From: Palsa-1392 sp036490335
GTDB taxonomy: Bacteria > Verrucomicrobiota > Verrucomicrobiia > Chthoniobacterales > UBA10450
Reading direction: 5' to 3'
Assembly (NCBI GenBank): GCA_036490335.1
Contig: DASXEB010000002.1
Coordinates: 1 to 64,000, forward strand
DNA length: 64,000 nt
Shown: positions 34,798 through 43,712 of the stretch, piece by piece
How the letters are laid out: every line of letters begins with the position of its first letter
Position numbering within the stretch: position 1 is the first letter of the stretch
The notes under the pieces: model-generated
The model's database searches: none
What the model saw: only the letters and a program-made list of their open reading frames with translations
Told to the model about the DNA's origin: nothing
Position numbers and translations under genes: made by a program

Positions 34798-37700
34798 GTC
34801 GCGGCGCTCGGAATAGCGAAGCTTTCGATCTGCTTTTTGATCTCGTGGACGAAGTTGGCGGCGCCGGCGCCGTTGACGACGCGATGATCGAAGGTGAGCG
34901 AGAGGGTGATGACCTCGACCGTCTGGGCCTGCTTTCCGTTAGGCAAAAGTTCCTGGTGCGCGGAGCCGACAAAGAGTGTGCCGACCGATGGCGGGACGAC
35001 GATGGGCGCGGCCGCACGCACGCCGAAAGCCCCAAGGCTGCTGATGACCACCGGCGCATTCATCGCATCGACCCGGCCGCCGCGGGTGGCCGCGAGCGCG
35101 TCGTGATACCGCCTGACGAACTCCGGCCAGTCGAGCGTGTTCGCCTCCGTGATGACCGCGGTCGCGAGGCGATCGCCTTCCAGCGCAACCGCGACGCCGA
35201 GATCGAAGTTTTCGCTTTCGACGATGCGGTCGTCGTCGAGCATGAGGCTACGAAAGGCGGCGTGTTTTTCCATCGCCCTAACGACTGCCCACGCGATCAT
35301 GACGGATGGCGAGGGCGCGTTTTTCCCCTCGGATTTCTTGAGCGACTCGCGCGCGTCGCGGAGGGTGTCCCAGCGCGCGTCGATCTGCAAATTGGCCGGC
35401 ACAACGCGGCCGAGCTTGCGCGTGATCGTCGCCGAAAGCGCGGGCTCGCGCGAGATCGCGGGCTTGTTCTTGGGCACGCGCGAAGTCGTTAGGCTGGGTT
35501 CGTCCGCGGCGGAAACTTCGGCAACGGCTTCGATCTGGTCTTCGAGACCGCCGGCGCTCGTGAGGATGACGCCGAGCTCCTGTCCGATCTCGACCACGTC
35601 GTCGACTTTCGTTTTCCATTCACCCATCGTGCCGGCAAAGGACGACTCGATCGGGTAAACGGCCTTGTCGGTTTCGACTTCGCAAAGGGCGTCGTCGAGC
35701 GCGATCGGGTCGCCCGGCTTTTTCAAAAGCGCGACCACTTTGGCCGAGCGAATGCCTTCGCCCATGATCGGGACAAGAATCGACTGCCGGCCCTGCGCTT
35801 TCTTTGCGGGTGCACTCGTTAGGCGCACCGTTTCGCGCGGCGCGGTCGGCTTGGCGACTTCGGCGCGCCGCTCGCTCCGCACGGAAACGGAGCGCTCGAT
35901 TGCCCTGACGATTCGCTCGACATCGGGCAGCGCGGCGTATTCGTAAATCGGATTGTAGCCGATCATGACGTTGCCTTTGCTGACCAGAATCGGCGGGCTG
36001 ATCATCGCCTCCCAGATGTCGTTTTGATTCGTTAGGCTGGAAATAATCATCTGCCCGACGCTGCAGTTTTCCGTGTCCTCCTGCACGACGACGAGGCGGC
36101 CGGTTTTGCGCACCGATTCTTCAATTGTCGCGCGATCCCACGGCGCGATCGAACGCAAGTCGATCAGCTCGACGCTGGTTTTTTCACCGAGCTTTGCGAG
36201 CGCTTCGATCGATTTCTCCATCGTGTTGCCCCACGCGACGACGGTGACATCGGAGCCGCGGCGATGGAGGCGCGCTTTGCCTAACGACACCGCGCGGATC
36301 GGCTCGCGCGACTCATGTTCGGCCCAGAGCAGATGTTTCGGGATGAGGACAAAGGTCGGATCTTCGCAATGCATCGCCGTCCAAAGCAGACCGGCGGCGT
36401 CTTCCGGCGTGCTCGGGATCGCGAGGTTGATGCCGGGATAATGGGCGAGGGGAGCTTCGTTCGCCTGGCTGTGCCAGAGGCTGCCGCCGGGAAGATAGGC
36501 GCCATAGGGTGCGTAAAGGACGAGCGGGCAAGTCCAGGTGCCGAAGGAACGCCAGCGCAGGTTGCAGAGATTGGTCACGACCTGATTCCAGGCCGGCCCG
36601 ATGAAGTCGATGAACTGGAGCTCGAAGACCGGGCGTTTACCGTAGGAGGCGAGGCCGCAGGCGACGCCGACGATGGTTGATTCGGCGAGCGGCGAGTTGA
36701 AAACCTGCTCCGGGAATTCGCTCGAAAGTTTTTGCGTGAGGCGAAAGACGCCGCCCTTCGGGTCCTCGACATCTTCGCCGAAGATGATGCGGTCCTTGCT
36801 TTTCGTTAGGCCGGCGCGCAGCGTCTGATTGATGACGTCGCCGATGCGGTATTTTCCCGCGGGCAAAATCTCTTCGTCGAGCTCGGGAAGCGCGCCCGTG
36901 ACCTGCAACTCGAGTTCGTTAGGCGAAGGATCTTCGTCGCGCTCGGCGTCGATGAATTCCTGCCGGATGCGTTCCTTGATTTCGTTCTCGAGCTTCGCGT
37001 AATCATCCGCCGTCAGGTCGCCATTGCCGATGAGACGATCACGCCATTTCGTTAGGGGATCGGCCTTGGCGAGATTCGCGATGTCCTCGGCGGTGCGATA
37101 AAGTTTGTGATCGTCGGAGCTGGTGTGACTGGAGAGCCGTTCCATTTTCACCCAGAAAAAGACCGGCCCTTTGCCCGCGCGGAGATGCGCGATCGCTTTT
37201 TGTCCGGCCTCGTGAACGGCGCCGATATCACTCCCATCGAGCTGCTCCCAGTCGTTAGGCTGGAGCACGTCGATCGCGAGCGGATTGATCTCGCGCGTCG
37301 GGCTGCTGATGCCGTAGGCGTTGTCCTCGACAATCAAAAGCACCGGCAGCTTTCGCTCTTTCGCGAAACAAACCGCCTCGTAAAAATCGCCCTGCCGCGT
37401 CGCCGCGTCGCCGATCGTGGCGATGACGAAGTTCGGTTTCGCGTCGAGCTTGATCCCCCACGCGATCCCGCAGGCGGGGAGCAACTGCGCGCCGGTCGGC
37501 GTCGGCACGCTCCAAATATTTTTCGCCGCGTAACTATAGTGCGACGGCATTTGCCGGCCGTGACTCTGCCCTTTCCGCTTCGCGAAATAATCGAGCGCGA
37601 GCTCGCGCGAAGTCACGCCGCGGCCGAGGACGAGCGCGCGATCGCGATAATAACCGCAGATGTAATCGCCCGGCTCGGTCGCAAACGAAATCGCCGCGAG

Positions 37701-37835
37701 CGCTTCGTGCCCCATCCCGGAAACGTGAAAGTGCCCCTTGCCCTGTCGATTCAGATTTTGCTCGCGCAGATCGCCGTGCCGGCTCTCGAGCAGAATGGTG
37801 AGGAGGCGAAGCTTGTCTTTTTTCGTCAGGGCCAT
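34791..37835 (-). CDS. Branched-chain 2-oxoacid dehydrogenase E1alpha-E1beta-E2 single-chain fusion
   Basis: Start at ATG 37835 (MALTKKDKLRLL), 1014 residues. E1alpha (about 1-335) has IATIGDAATRQGDFYEAVCF and EDNAYGIS for thiamine diphosphate and a SSDDHKLYR loop typical of branched-chain E1alpha. E1beta (about 345-680) has FGEDVEDPKGGVFRLT, FNSPLAESTIVGVA and PGGSLWHSQ. A lipoyl domain follows with ETDKA (Lys about 724), then an Ala/Pro/Lys linker and the E2 acyltransferase with DHRVVNG (His about 984). I see no clear peripheral-subunit-binding domain. It would convert branched 2-oxoacids to acyl-CoA, feeding the leucine genes at 27-30.5 kb. Fused E1alpha-E1beta is known; adding lipoyl and E2 domains in one chain is unusual. 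No E3 in the window. Confidence 0.93.
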   Translation of the reverse strand: MALTKKDKLRLLTILLESRHGDLREQNLNRQGKGHFHVSGMGHEALAAISFATEPGDYICGYYRDRALVLGRGVTSRELALDYFAKRKGQSHGRQMPSHYSYAAKNIWSVPTPTGAQLLPACGIAWGIKLDAKPNFVIATIGDAATRQGDFYEAVCFAKERKLPVLLIVEDNAYGISSPTREINPLAIDVLQPNDWEQLDGSDIGAVHEAGQKAIAHLRAGKGPVFFWVKMERLSSHTSSDDHKLYRTAEDIANLAKADPLTKWRDRLIGNGDLTADDYAKLENEIKERIRQEFIDAERDEDPSPNELELQVTGALPELDEEILPAGKYRIGDVINQTLRAGLTKSKDRIIFGEDVEDPKGGVFRLTQKLSSEFPEQVFNSPLAESTIVGVACGLASYGKRPVFELQFIDFIGPAWNQVVTNLCNLRWRSFGTWTCPLVLYAPYGAYLPGGSLWHSQANEAPLAHYPGINLAIPSTPEDAAGLLWTAMHCEDPTFVLIPKHLLWAEHESREPIRAVSLGKARLHRRGSDVTVVAWGNTMEKSIEALAKLGEKTSVELIDLRSIAPWDRATIEESVRKTGRLVVVQEDTENCSVGQMIISSLTNQNDIWEAMISPPILVSKGNVMIGYNPIYEYAALPDVERIVRAIERSVSVRSERRAEVAKPTAPRETVRLTSAPAKKAQGRQSILVPIMGEGIRSAKVVALLKKPGDPIALDDALCEVETDKAVYPIESSFAGTMGEWKTKVDDVVEIGQELGVILTSAGGLEDQIEAVAEVSAADEPSLTTSRVPKNKPAISREPALSATITRKLGRVVPANLQIDARWDTLRDARESLKKSEGKNAPSPSVMIAWAVVRAMEKHAAFRSLMLDDDRIVESENFDLGVAVALEGDRLATAVITEANTLDWPEFVRRYHDALAATRGGRVDAMNAPVVISSLGAFGVRAAAPIVVPPSVGTLFVGSAHQELLPNGKQAQTVEVITLSLTFDHRVVNGAGAANFVHEIKKQIESFAIPSAATR

Positions 37836-37972
37836 TTTCGTTTTTGGAAAAGTTCGCGCGGCGAGAAGTGCGCGCCGCACTTTTAACTCGCAACCATCAA
37901 CTCTCAACTTTCTCGGCGCGGGAATAATTGGGCCTTTCGCGCCCTCTCGCGCGAGAGCAGAATTGCCCGCGC

Positions 37973-40351
37973 ATGTTTAATCCGATCGAGCGCTACACTC
38001 ACTGGCTGCACACGCAATGGCCCGCCGGCACGGTCGAGAAATTGCCCGAGTCTGGCGAGTGCGGCCTGACCAACATCCCCGGCATCCGCATCGTCGGCGA
38101 TCTCACCGGCATTCCGCTGCTCAAATTTTCCTCGAAGACTGGCGCGGAAGCGGTGCGCGCGATTTTGGACGAGCCGGATTTTCGCAAAAGCGAAGGCAAC
38201 GGCCTGCTCGATCTCGCGATCATCGGTGGCGGCGTTTCCGGTGTCTCGGCGGCGATCGAAGCGAAGAAAGCGGGACTGCGCTTCCAGATTTTCGAGGCGA
38301 CGGAGCCGTTCTCGACCGTGGTCAATTTTCCGAAGGCGAAACCGATCTTCACTTACCCGAGCGATCTGAAATTAGAGGGCGGCCTGAAAGTTTCGGCGGA
38401 CGTGAAAGAAGCGCTGCTCGACGAATTGCAAGCGCAGCGCGAGGAAGCGGGAATCGAGTTCACCGACGCGCGGATCGAGCGGCTGGAAAAACACGGCGAT
38501 GCGATCGTGCTTCAGCAGGAGAATGGCGGCGGCGAGAAAGTTCGCGCGCGTCGCGTCATTGTCGCGATCGGGAAAAGCGGCAACTACCGCAGGCTCGGTT
38601 GTCCGGGCGAAGAGCTGCCGAAAGTTTACAACCGCCTCTACGACCCGGCCGATTTCGCGGGGCAAAACGTCCTCGTGGTCGGCGGCGGGGACAGCGCGCT
38701 CGAAACCGCGATCGCGCTCGCCGGTTCGGGCGCGACGGTCACGCTGAGTTATCGCAAAGCCGAGTTCGCCAGGCCAAAAAGCGAGAACGTCGCGAAATTG
38801 AAAGCGCTAGAGCGCGACCCGCAGGCCGACGTGCAGGTGGAAAAGCCGACCTCGGAGCGAGAGACGAGCGCGTTCACGAGCGACATGCGGGAGCGGACGC
38901 CTGCGGGCTCGATCACGCTCGCGATGGAGACCGAGGTCGCGCGCATCGAAGAGAAGCAGGTCGCCCTAACGAACAAAGGAGGCGCTGAAGAGATCTTGCC
39001 TAACGACGTCGTCTTTACCATGATCGGCCGGGAAGCGCCGCTCGGCTTCTTTCGCCGGAGCGGATTAAAAGTGCGCGGCGACTGGCACCTCACGACGTGG
39101 CTCAGTTGCATCGGCTTCCTCATCTTCTGCGTCTTTCTTTACCATTGGAAAAGCAGCCATCCCGAGTTCCCGGTCCAGAAATGGGTCGCCGCCCATCACG
39201 CCTTTCCCTTCAACGTCTCGAAAGCGATCGACGCCAGCGGAGGCCAGATCGCCGCCTGGTCGAAACGCGAGCCGAACCTCCTCTTCACCATCCGGCGCGG
39301 ACTCGGCAATCCCTCCTTTTACTACACGCTCGCCTACTGCACCTGCGTCGTCGTCTTCGGCATCCGGCGCATGCGGCGGCGGCGCACGCCCTACGTTCGC
39401 TGGCAAACGCTCACCCTCATCGCCGTGCAATGCATCCCGCTTTTCATCCTCCCGGAATTGCTCCTCCCCTGGATGGGACACAACGGCTGGTTCGAGCAGG
39501 GGCGGCCGTTGCGCTGGCTGGCCGATCATCTTTTCGAAAGCTACGACGGTTCGCTGGGCCACGAACGCGCCTACTGGCGGGCCTACGGATTCATCCTCGC
39601 GTTTCCGCTCAACGTTTACAACGTTTTCACCGATCACCCGATGTGGCTCTGGCTCGGGATTTGTTTCGTCCAAACCTTCGTCCTCATCCCGCTCATCATC
39701 TTCCGCTGGGGGAAAGGGGCCTACTGCGGCTGGATCTGCTCCTGCGGCGCGCTCGCCGAGACGATGGGCGACAGCTATCGCACGAAAATGCCGCACGGCC
39801 CCTTCTGGAACCGGGTCAACATGCTTGGCCAAATCGTGCTCCTCTACGCCTTCGTCATTCTCGGGTTGCGGATCGCAAGCTGGCGGCTGGGCGACAACTC
39901 CTGGGCCGGCCTCTGGTATCACAAACTTTTCGAAGGCATCCCATTCCTCCACTACACCTGGAGCGTTGACATCTTCTTCGCCGGCATCCTCGGCGTCGGG
40001 CTTTACTTCTGGTTCAGCGGGCGCGTCTGGTGCCGCTTTGCCTGCCCGCTCGCCGCCCTCATGCACATCTACACCCGCTTCTCCCGCTACCGCATTTTCC
40101 CCGACAAACACAAATGCATCTCCTGCAACATCTGCACCTCCGTCTGCCACCAAGGCATCGACGTGATGAATTTCGCCAACAAAGGCCTCCCCATGAAAGA
40201 CCCCGAATGCGTCCGCTGCTCCGCCTGCGTGGAGCAATGCCCGACCGGCGTCCTCTCCTTCGGCCGTTACGATGGCGCGGGCGAGATCTCCCTCGGCAAA
40301 CTCGGCGCCTCGCCCGTCATCATGCGCGAGGAGGCGGGAGCGAAAAGCTGA
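37973..40351 (+). CDS. Flavoprotein pyridine-nucleotide oxidoreductase fused to a NapH/CcoG-like Fe-S membrane protein
   Basis: ATG 37973 (MFNPIERYTHWLHTQ), 792 residues. Residues about 75-370 form a thioredoxin-reductase-like FAD/NAD(P) oxidoreductase (LAIIGGGVSGVSAAIEA, VLVVGGGDSALETAIAL, VVFTMIGREAP) without a CxxC redox pair. From about 375 there are six or so TM helices, then AYCGWICSCGALAE, the NapH/NosR/CcoG signature with Ser in place of Pro, and VWCRFACPLAAL. Two 4Fe-4S ferredoxin motifs follow (CISCNICTSVCHQG, CVRCSACVEQCPTG). The design implies NAD(P)H to FAD to Fe-S transfer at the membrane. Electron acceptor unknown. Confidence 0.88.
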   Translation: MFNPIERYTHWLHTQWPAGTVEKLPESGECGLTNIPGIRIVGDLTGIPLLKFSSKTGAEAVRAILDEPDFRKSEGNGLLDLAIIGGGVSGVSAAIEAKKAGLRFQIFEATEPFSTVVNFPKAKPIFTYPSDLKLEGGLKVSADVKEALLDELQAQREEAGIEFTDARIERLEKHGDAIVLQQENGGGEKVRARRVIVAIGKSGNYRRLGCPGEELPKVYNRLYDPADFAGQNVLVVGGGDSALETAIALAGSGATVTLSYRKAEFARPKSENVAKLKALERDPQADVQVEKPTSERETSAFTSDMRERTPAGSITLAMETEVARIEEKQVALTNKGGAEEILPNDVVFTMIGREAPLGFFRRSGLKVRGDWHLTTWLSCIGFLIFCVFLYHWKSSHPEFPVQKWVAAHHAFPFNVSKAIDASGGQIAAWSKREPNLLFTIRRGLGNPSFYYTLAYCTCVVVFGIRRMRRRRTPYVRWQTLTLIAVQCIPLFILPELLLPWMGHNGWFEQGRPLRWLADHLFESYDGSLGHERAYWRAYGFILAFPLNVYNVFTDHPMWLWLGICFVQTFVLIPLIIFRWGKGAYCGWICSCGALAETMGDSYRTKMPHGPFWNRVNMLGQIVLLYAFVILGLRIASWRLGDNSWAGLWYHKLFEGIPFLHYTWSVDIFFAGILGVGLYFWFSGRVWCRFACPLAALMHIYTRFSRYRIFPDKHKCISCNICTSVCHQGIDVMNFANKGLPMKDPECVRCSACVEQCPTGVLSFGRYDGAGEISLGKLGASPVIMREEAGAKS

Positions 40352-40378
40352 AACGCTGAAACGCTGAAACGCTGAAAT
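40347..40378 (+). repeat. Short tandem repeat GCTGAAAC x4 at a gene end
   Basis: Four consecutive copies of the octamer GCTGAAAC (the last with T) start inside the stop codon of the flavoprotein gene. They are followed by ATTCAGAAGTCGGAGG, which recurs in similar form near 56970. It looks like a dispersed non-coding repeat that landed at the gene end. Confidence 0.6.
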
Positions 40379-40402
40379 TCAGAAGTCGGAGGACAGATTC
40401 CG

Positions 40403-40640
40403 GGGAGCGCACGCGACTCACGCGTCGCCGACCGCGGCCCGCCGTAGCCGACGGCGCCCTCGCCGTCGGAATCTTCTCTCCAACGGTTCGCGCGATTACG
40501 CACCGCCCGGGTGCCGCCGAAGTCCCGGGGGGAAGCATGTGACGGCGAGGGCGCCGTCATCTACCCTCGGGAGCACGTAGCCGACCGCGCCCCCACGTAG
40601 CCGACGGCGCCCCGCCGTCGGAATCTTCTTCCTTTCCGCC
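40403..40640. repeat. REP-like palindrome cluster (GTAG-headed)
   Basis: Copies of GTAG + CCGACGGCG + loop + CGCCGTCGG occur at 40444 and 40596, each followed by AATCTTCT. An inverted copy, TGACGGCG + AGGG + CGCCGTCA + TCTAC, occurs at 40541-40565. GTAG plus an imperfect palindrome in both orientations is the REP/BIME structure. A variant headed by GGGGAGCGCACGCG begins the cluster. No gene lies between 40352 and 40932; GTAG-less remnants (ACAGCGGACTCTACAACAG) continue to about 40690 and nothing else is recognisable. Confidence 0.75.
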
Positions 40641-40932
40641 GAGACAGCGGACGCTACATCCCCCGAGACAGCGGACTCTACAACAGGCGTTCCCTTCCAG
40701 GCATGGTCGGCCCTCTGTTAAGCTCGAGGTTCCGGAATATCCTGGCTAAAACGTCTCGATCTCTGAAACCCAGATCGCGTACCCCTTAAGCTCGGGATTC
40801 AACTGCGAGGCGGATGCTTTTGCGCAAACAAACACCCTTGAAGAAGGGCCGGCTCGCGATGGATTAGGACGCGTGGTTCCCTGATACGACCGCCGCCGGA
40901 GATCGGGACGGTCGCGGAGTAGTTTCACTTTT

Positions 40933-42471
40933 ATGAGGCACAAATCATCGGCTCGAAAACGTTCCAGCGGCGAGACCGCCGATCGATGCCCCAGCGGGGT
41001 TGAAGGTCTGGACGATATTCTGGCCGGCGGCCTCGTGCGCGACTGTCTGTATCTGATCCAGGGCGATCCCGGTTCGGGCAAGACCACGCTGGCGCTCCAA
41101 TTCCTGCTCGAAGGTCTGCGCCGTGGCGAGTCGGTCTTTTACATCACCCTCTCGGAGACGCGCGCGGAATTGTTGAAGGTGGCCCGCTCACATCACTGGT
41201 CGTTGACCGGCATTCCGTTGTTGGAATTGTCCGCCATCGAAGAGCTTCTCCGGCCGGAAGCGCAGACGACGGTCTTTCATCCATCCGAAATGGAGCTGAC
41301 CAAGATGAGCAAATGGTTGATCGAGAAAGTGGCGGAGGCGCGACCGGCTCGGGTCGTCTTCGATTCGCTTTCGGAATTTCGCCTCCTCGCCGAAACGCCT
41401 TTGCGATATCGGCGCCAGCTCCTGAACTTGAAACAACATTTTGCCAGGTACAAGAGCACCGTTCTGCTGCTCGACGATAAAATGGACAAGACCGGGATCA
41501 GCGTGGACCCGCACATCCTCAGTCTGAGCCATGGCGTGATCGAGATGGAGCAGCTTTCGCCCGACTACGGAATCTCGCGACGGCGCATGCGCGTGGTCAA
41601 ATTGCGCGGGGTTAAATTCCGGGAAGGCTTTCACGATTACAAAATCGAGACCGGCGGGTTGCAGATCTTCCCCCGGCTCGTGGCGTCGGAGCACCACGTC
41701 AAATTCCGGCACGACCCTGTCACGAGCGGAATCAAGGAGCTGGACGACTTATTCGGCGGCGGTTTGGACCGGGGAACGACCACGTTGATTCTCGGCACCG
41801 CCGGCACGGGCAAATCCACGCTTGCGATCCATTATGCCGTCCAGATGGCGGCAAAAGGCGAGCGGTCGATTCTGTTCTGCTTTGATGAAACCCTCGCAAT
41901 CATGGTCGCCCGCTCCAAGGCCCTGGGCCTGCCTTTGGAAAAACATCTTCAAAGCGGACGCATCACCGCGCAACAGATCGACCCGGCGGAGATTTCGCCC
42001 GGCGAATTTGTCACCCGCATCCGCCGCGCGGTGGAGGAGGATGACTGCAAGCTGATCGTGATCGACAGCCTCAATGGCTATCTCAACGCCATGCCCGGCG
42101 AAAAATATCTCACTAATCAGCTGCACGAACTGACTTCCTGTCTCAATCAGCAAGGCATCGTCACGATTTTCATTCTCGCCCAGCACGGACTGGTGGCCGC
42201 GGCCGAAGCGCCGATCGATCTCAGCTATCTTTCAGACACGGTCGTCTCGGTGCGATATTTCGAGGCCGCCGGCGAGGTTAAACAGTCGATCGCGGTCATC
42301 AAAAAACGAAGCGGTCATCACGAAAAAATGATTCGTGAATTCAAGCTCGAATCGGGCAAGGGAATTCGCGTCGGTCCGCCGTTAATGCAATTCCAGGGCA
42401 TCCTCACGGGTATCCCGATATTTCGCGGCGGCCCTGTGGAAATGATCTCGGATTCCAATGGAAGAAGATGA
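40933..42471 (+). CDS. KaiC-like double RecA-fold ATPase
   Basis: 512 residues with two RecA/KaiC domains. Domain 1 has IQGDPGSGKTTLALQF (Walker A at about 44) and VVFDSLSEFRLL; domain 2 has LGTAGTGKSTLAIHYA (about 290) and LIVIDSLNGYLNAMP. Linkers VEGLDDILAGGL and IKELDDLFGGGL are KaiC-family. Without kaiA/kaiB nearby it is not a clock by itself; such proteins are often paired with histidine kinases. Its stop overlaps the next gene's ATG by 4 bp, so it is coupled to the kinase. Confidence 0.92.
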   Translation: MRHKSSARKRSSGETADRCPSGVEGLDDILAGGLVRDCLYLIQGDPGSGKTTLALQFLLEGLRRGESVFYITLSETRAELLKVARSHHWSLTGIPLLELSAIEELLRPEAQTTVFHPSEMELTKMSKWLIEKVAEARPARVVFDSLSEFRLLAETPLRYRRQLLNLKQHFARYKSTVLLLDDKMDKTGISVDPHILSLSHGVIEMEQLSPDYGISRRRMRVVKLRGVKFREGFHDYKIETGGLQIFPRLVASEHHVKFRHDPVTSGIKELDDLFGGGLDRGTTTLILGTAGTGKSTLAIHYAVQMAAKGERSILFCFDETLAIMVARSKALGLPLEKHLQSGRITAQQIDPAEISPGEFVTRIRRAVEEDDCKLIVIDSLNGYLNAMPGEKYLTNQLHELTSCLNQQGIVTIFILAQHGLVAAAEAPIDLSYLSDTVVSVRYFEAAGEVKQSIAVIKKRSGHHEKMIREFKLESGKGIRVGPPLMQFQGILTGIPIFRGGPVEMISDSNGRR

Positions 42472-43712
42472 CTGCGAACATGCGCGTTCTCGTCATCGCG
42501 CCGGTCGGACAGGACGGCGTCGCCATCGCTTCCCTTCTCGCGGAGCGTGGGCTTGAAGCGCAAGTTTGCGGCGGCCCCGCCGAATGTTGTGTCGAGATAA
42601 CTTCCGGCGTCGGCGCGCTCGTCCTCACCGAGGAAGTGCTGGAAATGGAAGGCGCTCTCACTCTCCTGAATGCGCTCAACACCCAGCCGGCCTGGTCCGA
42701 ATTGCCGCTCATCATTCTAACGACCGGCGGTGAGTATCGGCTCGCCCAACTGCTCGACCTGGCCGCGACCGCTGCCGGCGTTGTCACTCTGCTCGAGCGG
42801 CCGATCGGCATGCTCACTCTTTTGCGATCGGTCGAAGTCGCGCTGGATTCGCGCCGGCGGCAATATCAGGTGCGCGATCTTCTTGAACAACAACGCCGCG
42901 ATGAGCTGGAGCTGCGGGAGGCTCACGAAAAGCTCGCCGATCGCGCGCGCGAGCTCGAAACACAGGTGCGATTGCGCACCGCCAGGCTGGAGGAGGCGAA
43001 CGAGCAGCTTCGATCTGAGATGGCGAAGCGAGAAAAGGCGGAAGGCGCGCGTGAAGCTTTGCGCCGCCAGTTGCTCAACGCGCAGGAGGAGGAGCGCCGC
43101 CGCATCGCGCGGGAACTGCACGACCAGATGGGTCAGAACCTGACCGCCCTGCATCTCGGCCTTAAATCGCTCCGCGACGGCGATTCCAATTCCGCGAGTC
43201 TCCCGTCACGCGTGCAGCCACTGCAGGAATTGGCCATGCAAACCGCGCGCGACCTCCACCGCGTCGCTCTCGAGCTGCGCCCGGCCGCGCTCGACGATCT
43301 CGGTCTCGTCAAAGCGATCGAAGCTTTCATCCGGAGCTGGTCGGACCGATACGAGATCGAAGTGGACTTTGCCACGGACGGATACAGGTCCGCCGGCGTT
43401 TCGCCCGAAACCAAAATCGCGCTTTACCGGATCATTCAGGAGGCGCTCAACAACGTCGCCAAACACTCCGGCGCGAGGCGCGTCAGCATTGTTCTCAGTC
43501 GCACCGATGGTCAGGTCCAGGCAATCATCGAAGACGATGGCTGCGGTTTCGACGCCGCCGCTGCCCGCAAATCGTCCGATGGCCGGAAACGCCTCGGCCT
43601 GCTCGGCATCGAGGAACGCCTGGTTATCATTGATGGCAGTCTCCAGGTCGAGTCGAGCGCAAAGCGTGGTGCGACATTGATCGTCCGCGTCCCAATTTCG
43701 AAAGCTGCATGA
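42468..43712 (+). CDS. NarL-type sensor histidine kinase with degenerate receiver-like N-terminus
   Basis: 414 residues, soluble. Residues 5-120 have a receiver-like fold (MRVLVIAPVGQDG, LPLIILTTGGEYR), but the usual acceptor-Asp position reads VLTEE, so it is probably a pseudo-receiver. A coiled coil (about 125-205, LEEANEQLRSEMAKREKAE) leads to HisKA_3 with RRRIARELHDQMGQNL (phospho-His) and a HATPase with EALNNVAKHSGA and EDDGCGFD. ATGA overlaps at both ends couple it to the KaiC-like ATPase and the regulator. Its input may come from the ATPase (inference). Confidence 0.92.
   Translation: MTANMRVLVIAPVGQDGVAIASLLAERGLEAQVCGGPAECCVEITSGVGALVLTEEVLEMEGALTLLNALNTQPAWSELPLIILTTGGEYRLAQLLDLAATAAGVVTLLERPIGMLTLLRSVEVALDSRRRQYQVRDLLEQQRRDELELREAHEKLADRARELETQVRLRTARLEEANEQLRSEMAKREKAEGAREALRRQLLNAQEEERRRIARELHDQMGQNLTALHLGLKSLRDGDSNSASLPSRVQPLQELAMQTARDLHRVALELRPAALDDLGLVKAIEAFIRSWSDRYEIEVDFATDGYRSAGVSPETKIALYRIIQEALNNVAKHSGARRVSIVLSRTDGQVQAIIEDDGCGFDAAAARKSSDGRKRLGLLGIEERLVIIDGSLQVESSAKRGATLIVRVPISKAA

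Noticed and set aside
39065..40237. 390-residue minus-strand frame
   Set aside because: Antisense to the Fe-S membrane module; composition (EEDEG, AAPDAPAEPE) is a reverse-complement artefact.
40933..42471. Circadian clock kaiABC locus
   Set aside because: Only a KaiC-like double ATPase is present; kaiA and kaiB are absent and such ATPases are widespread outside clocks.
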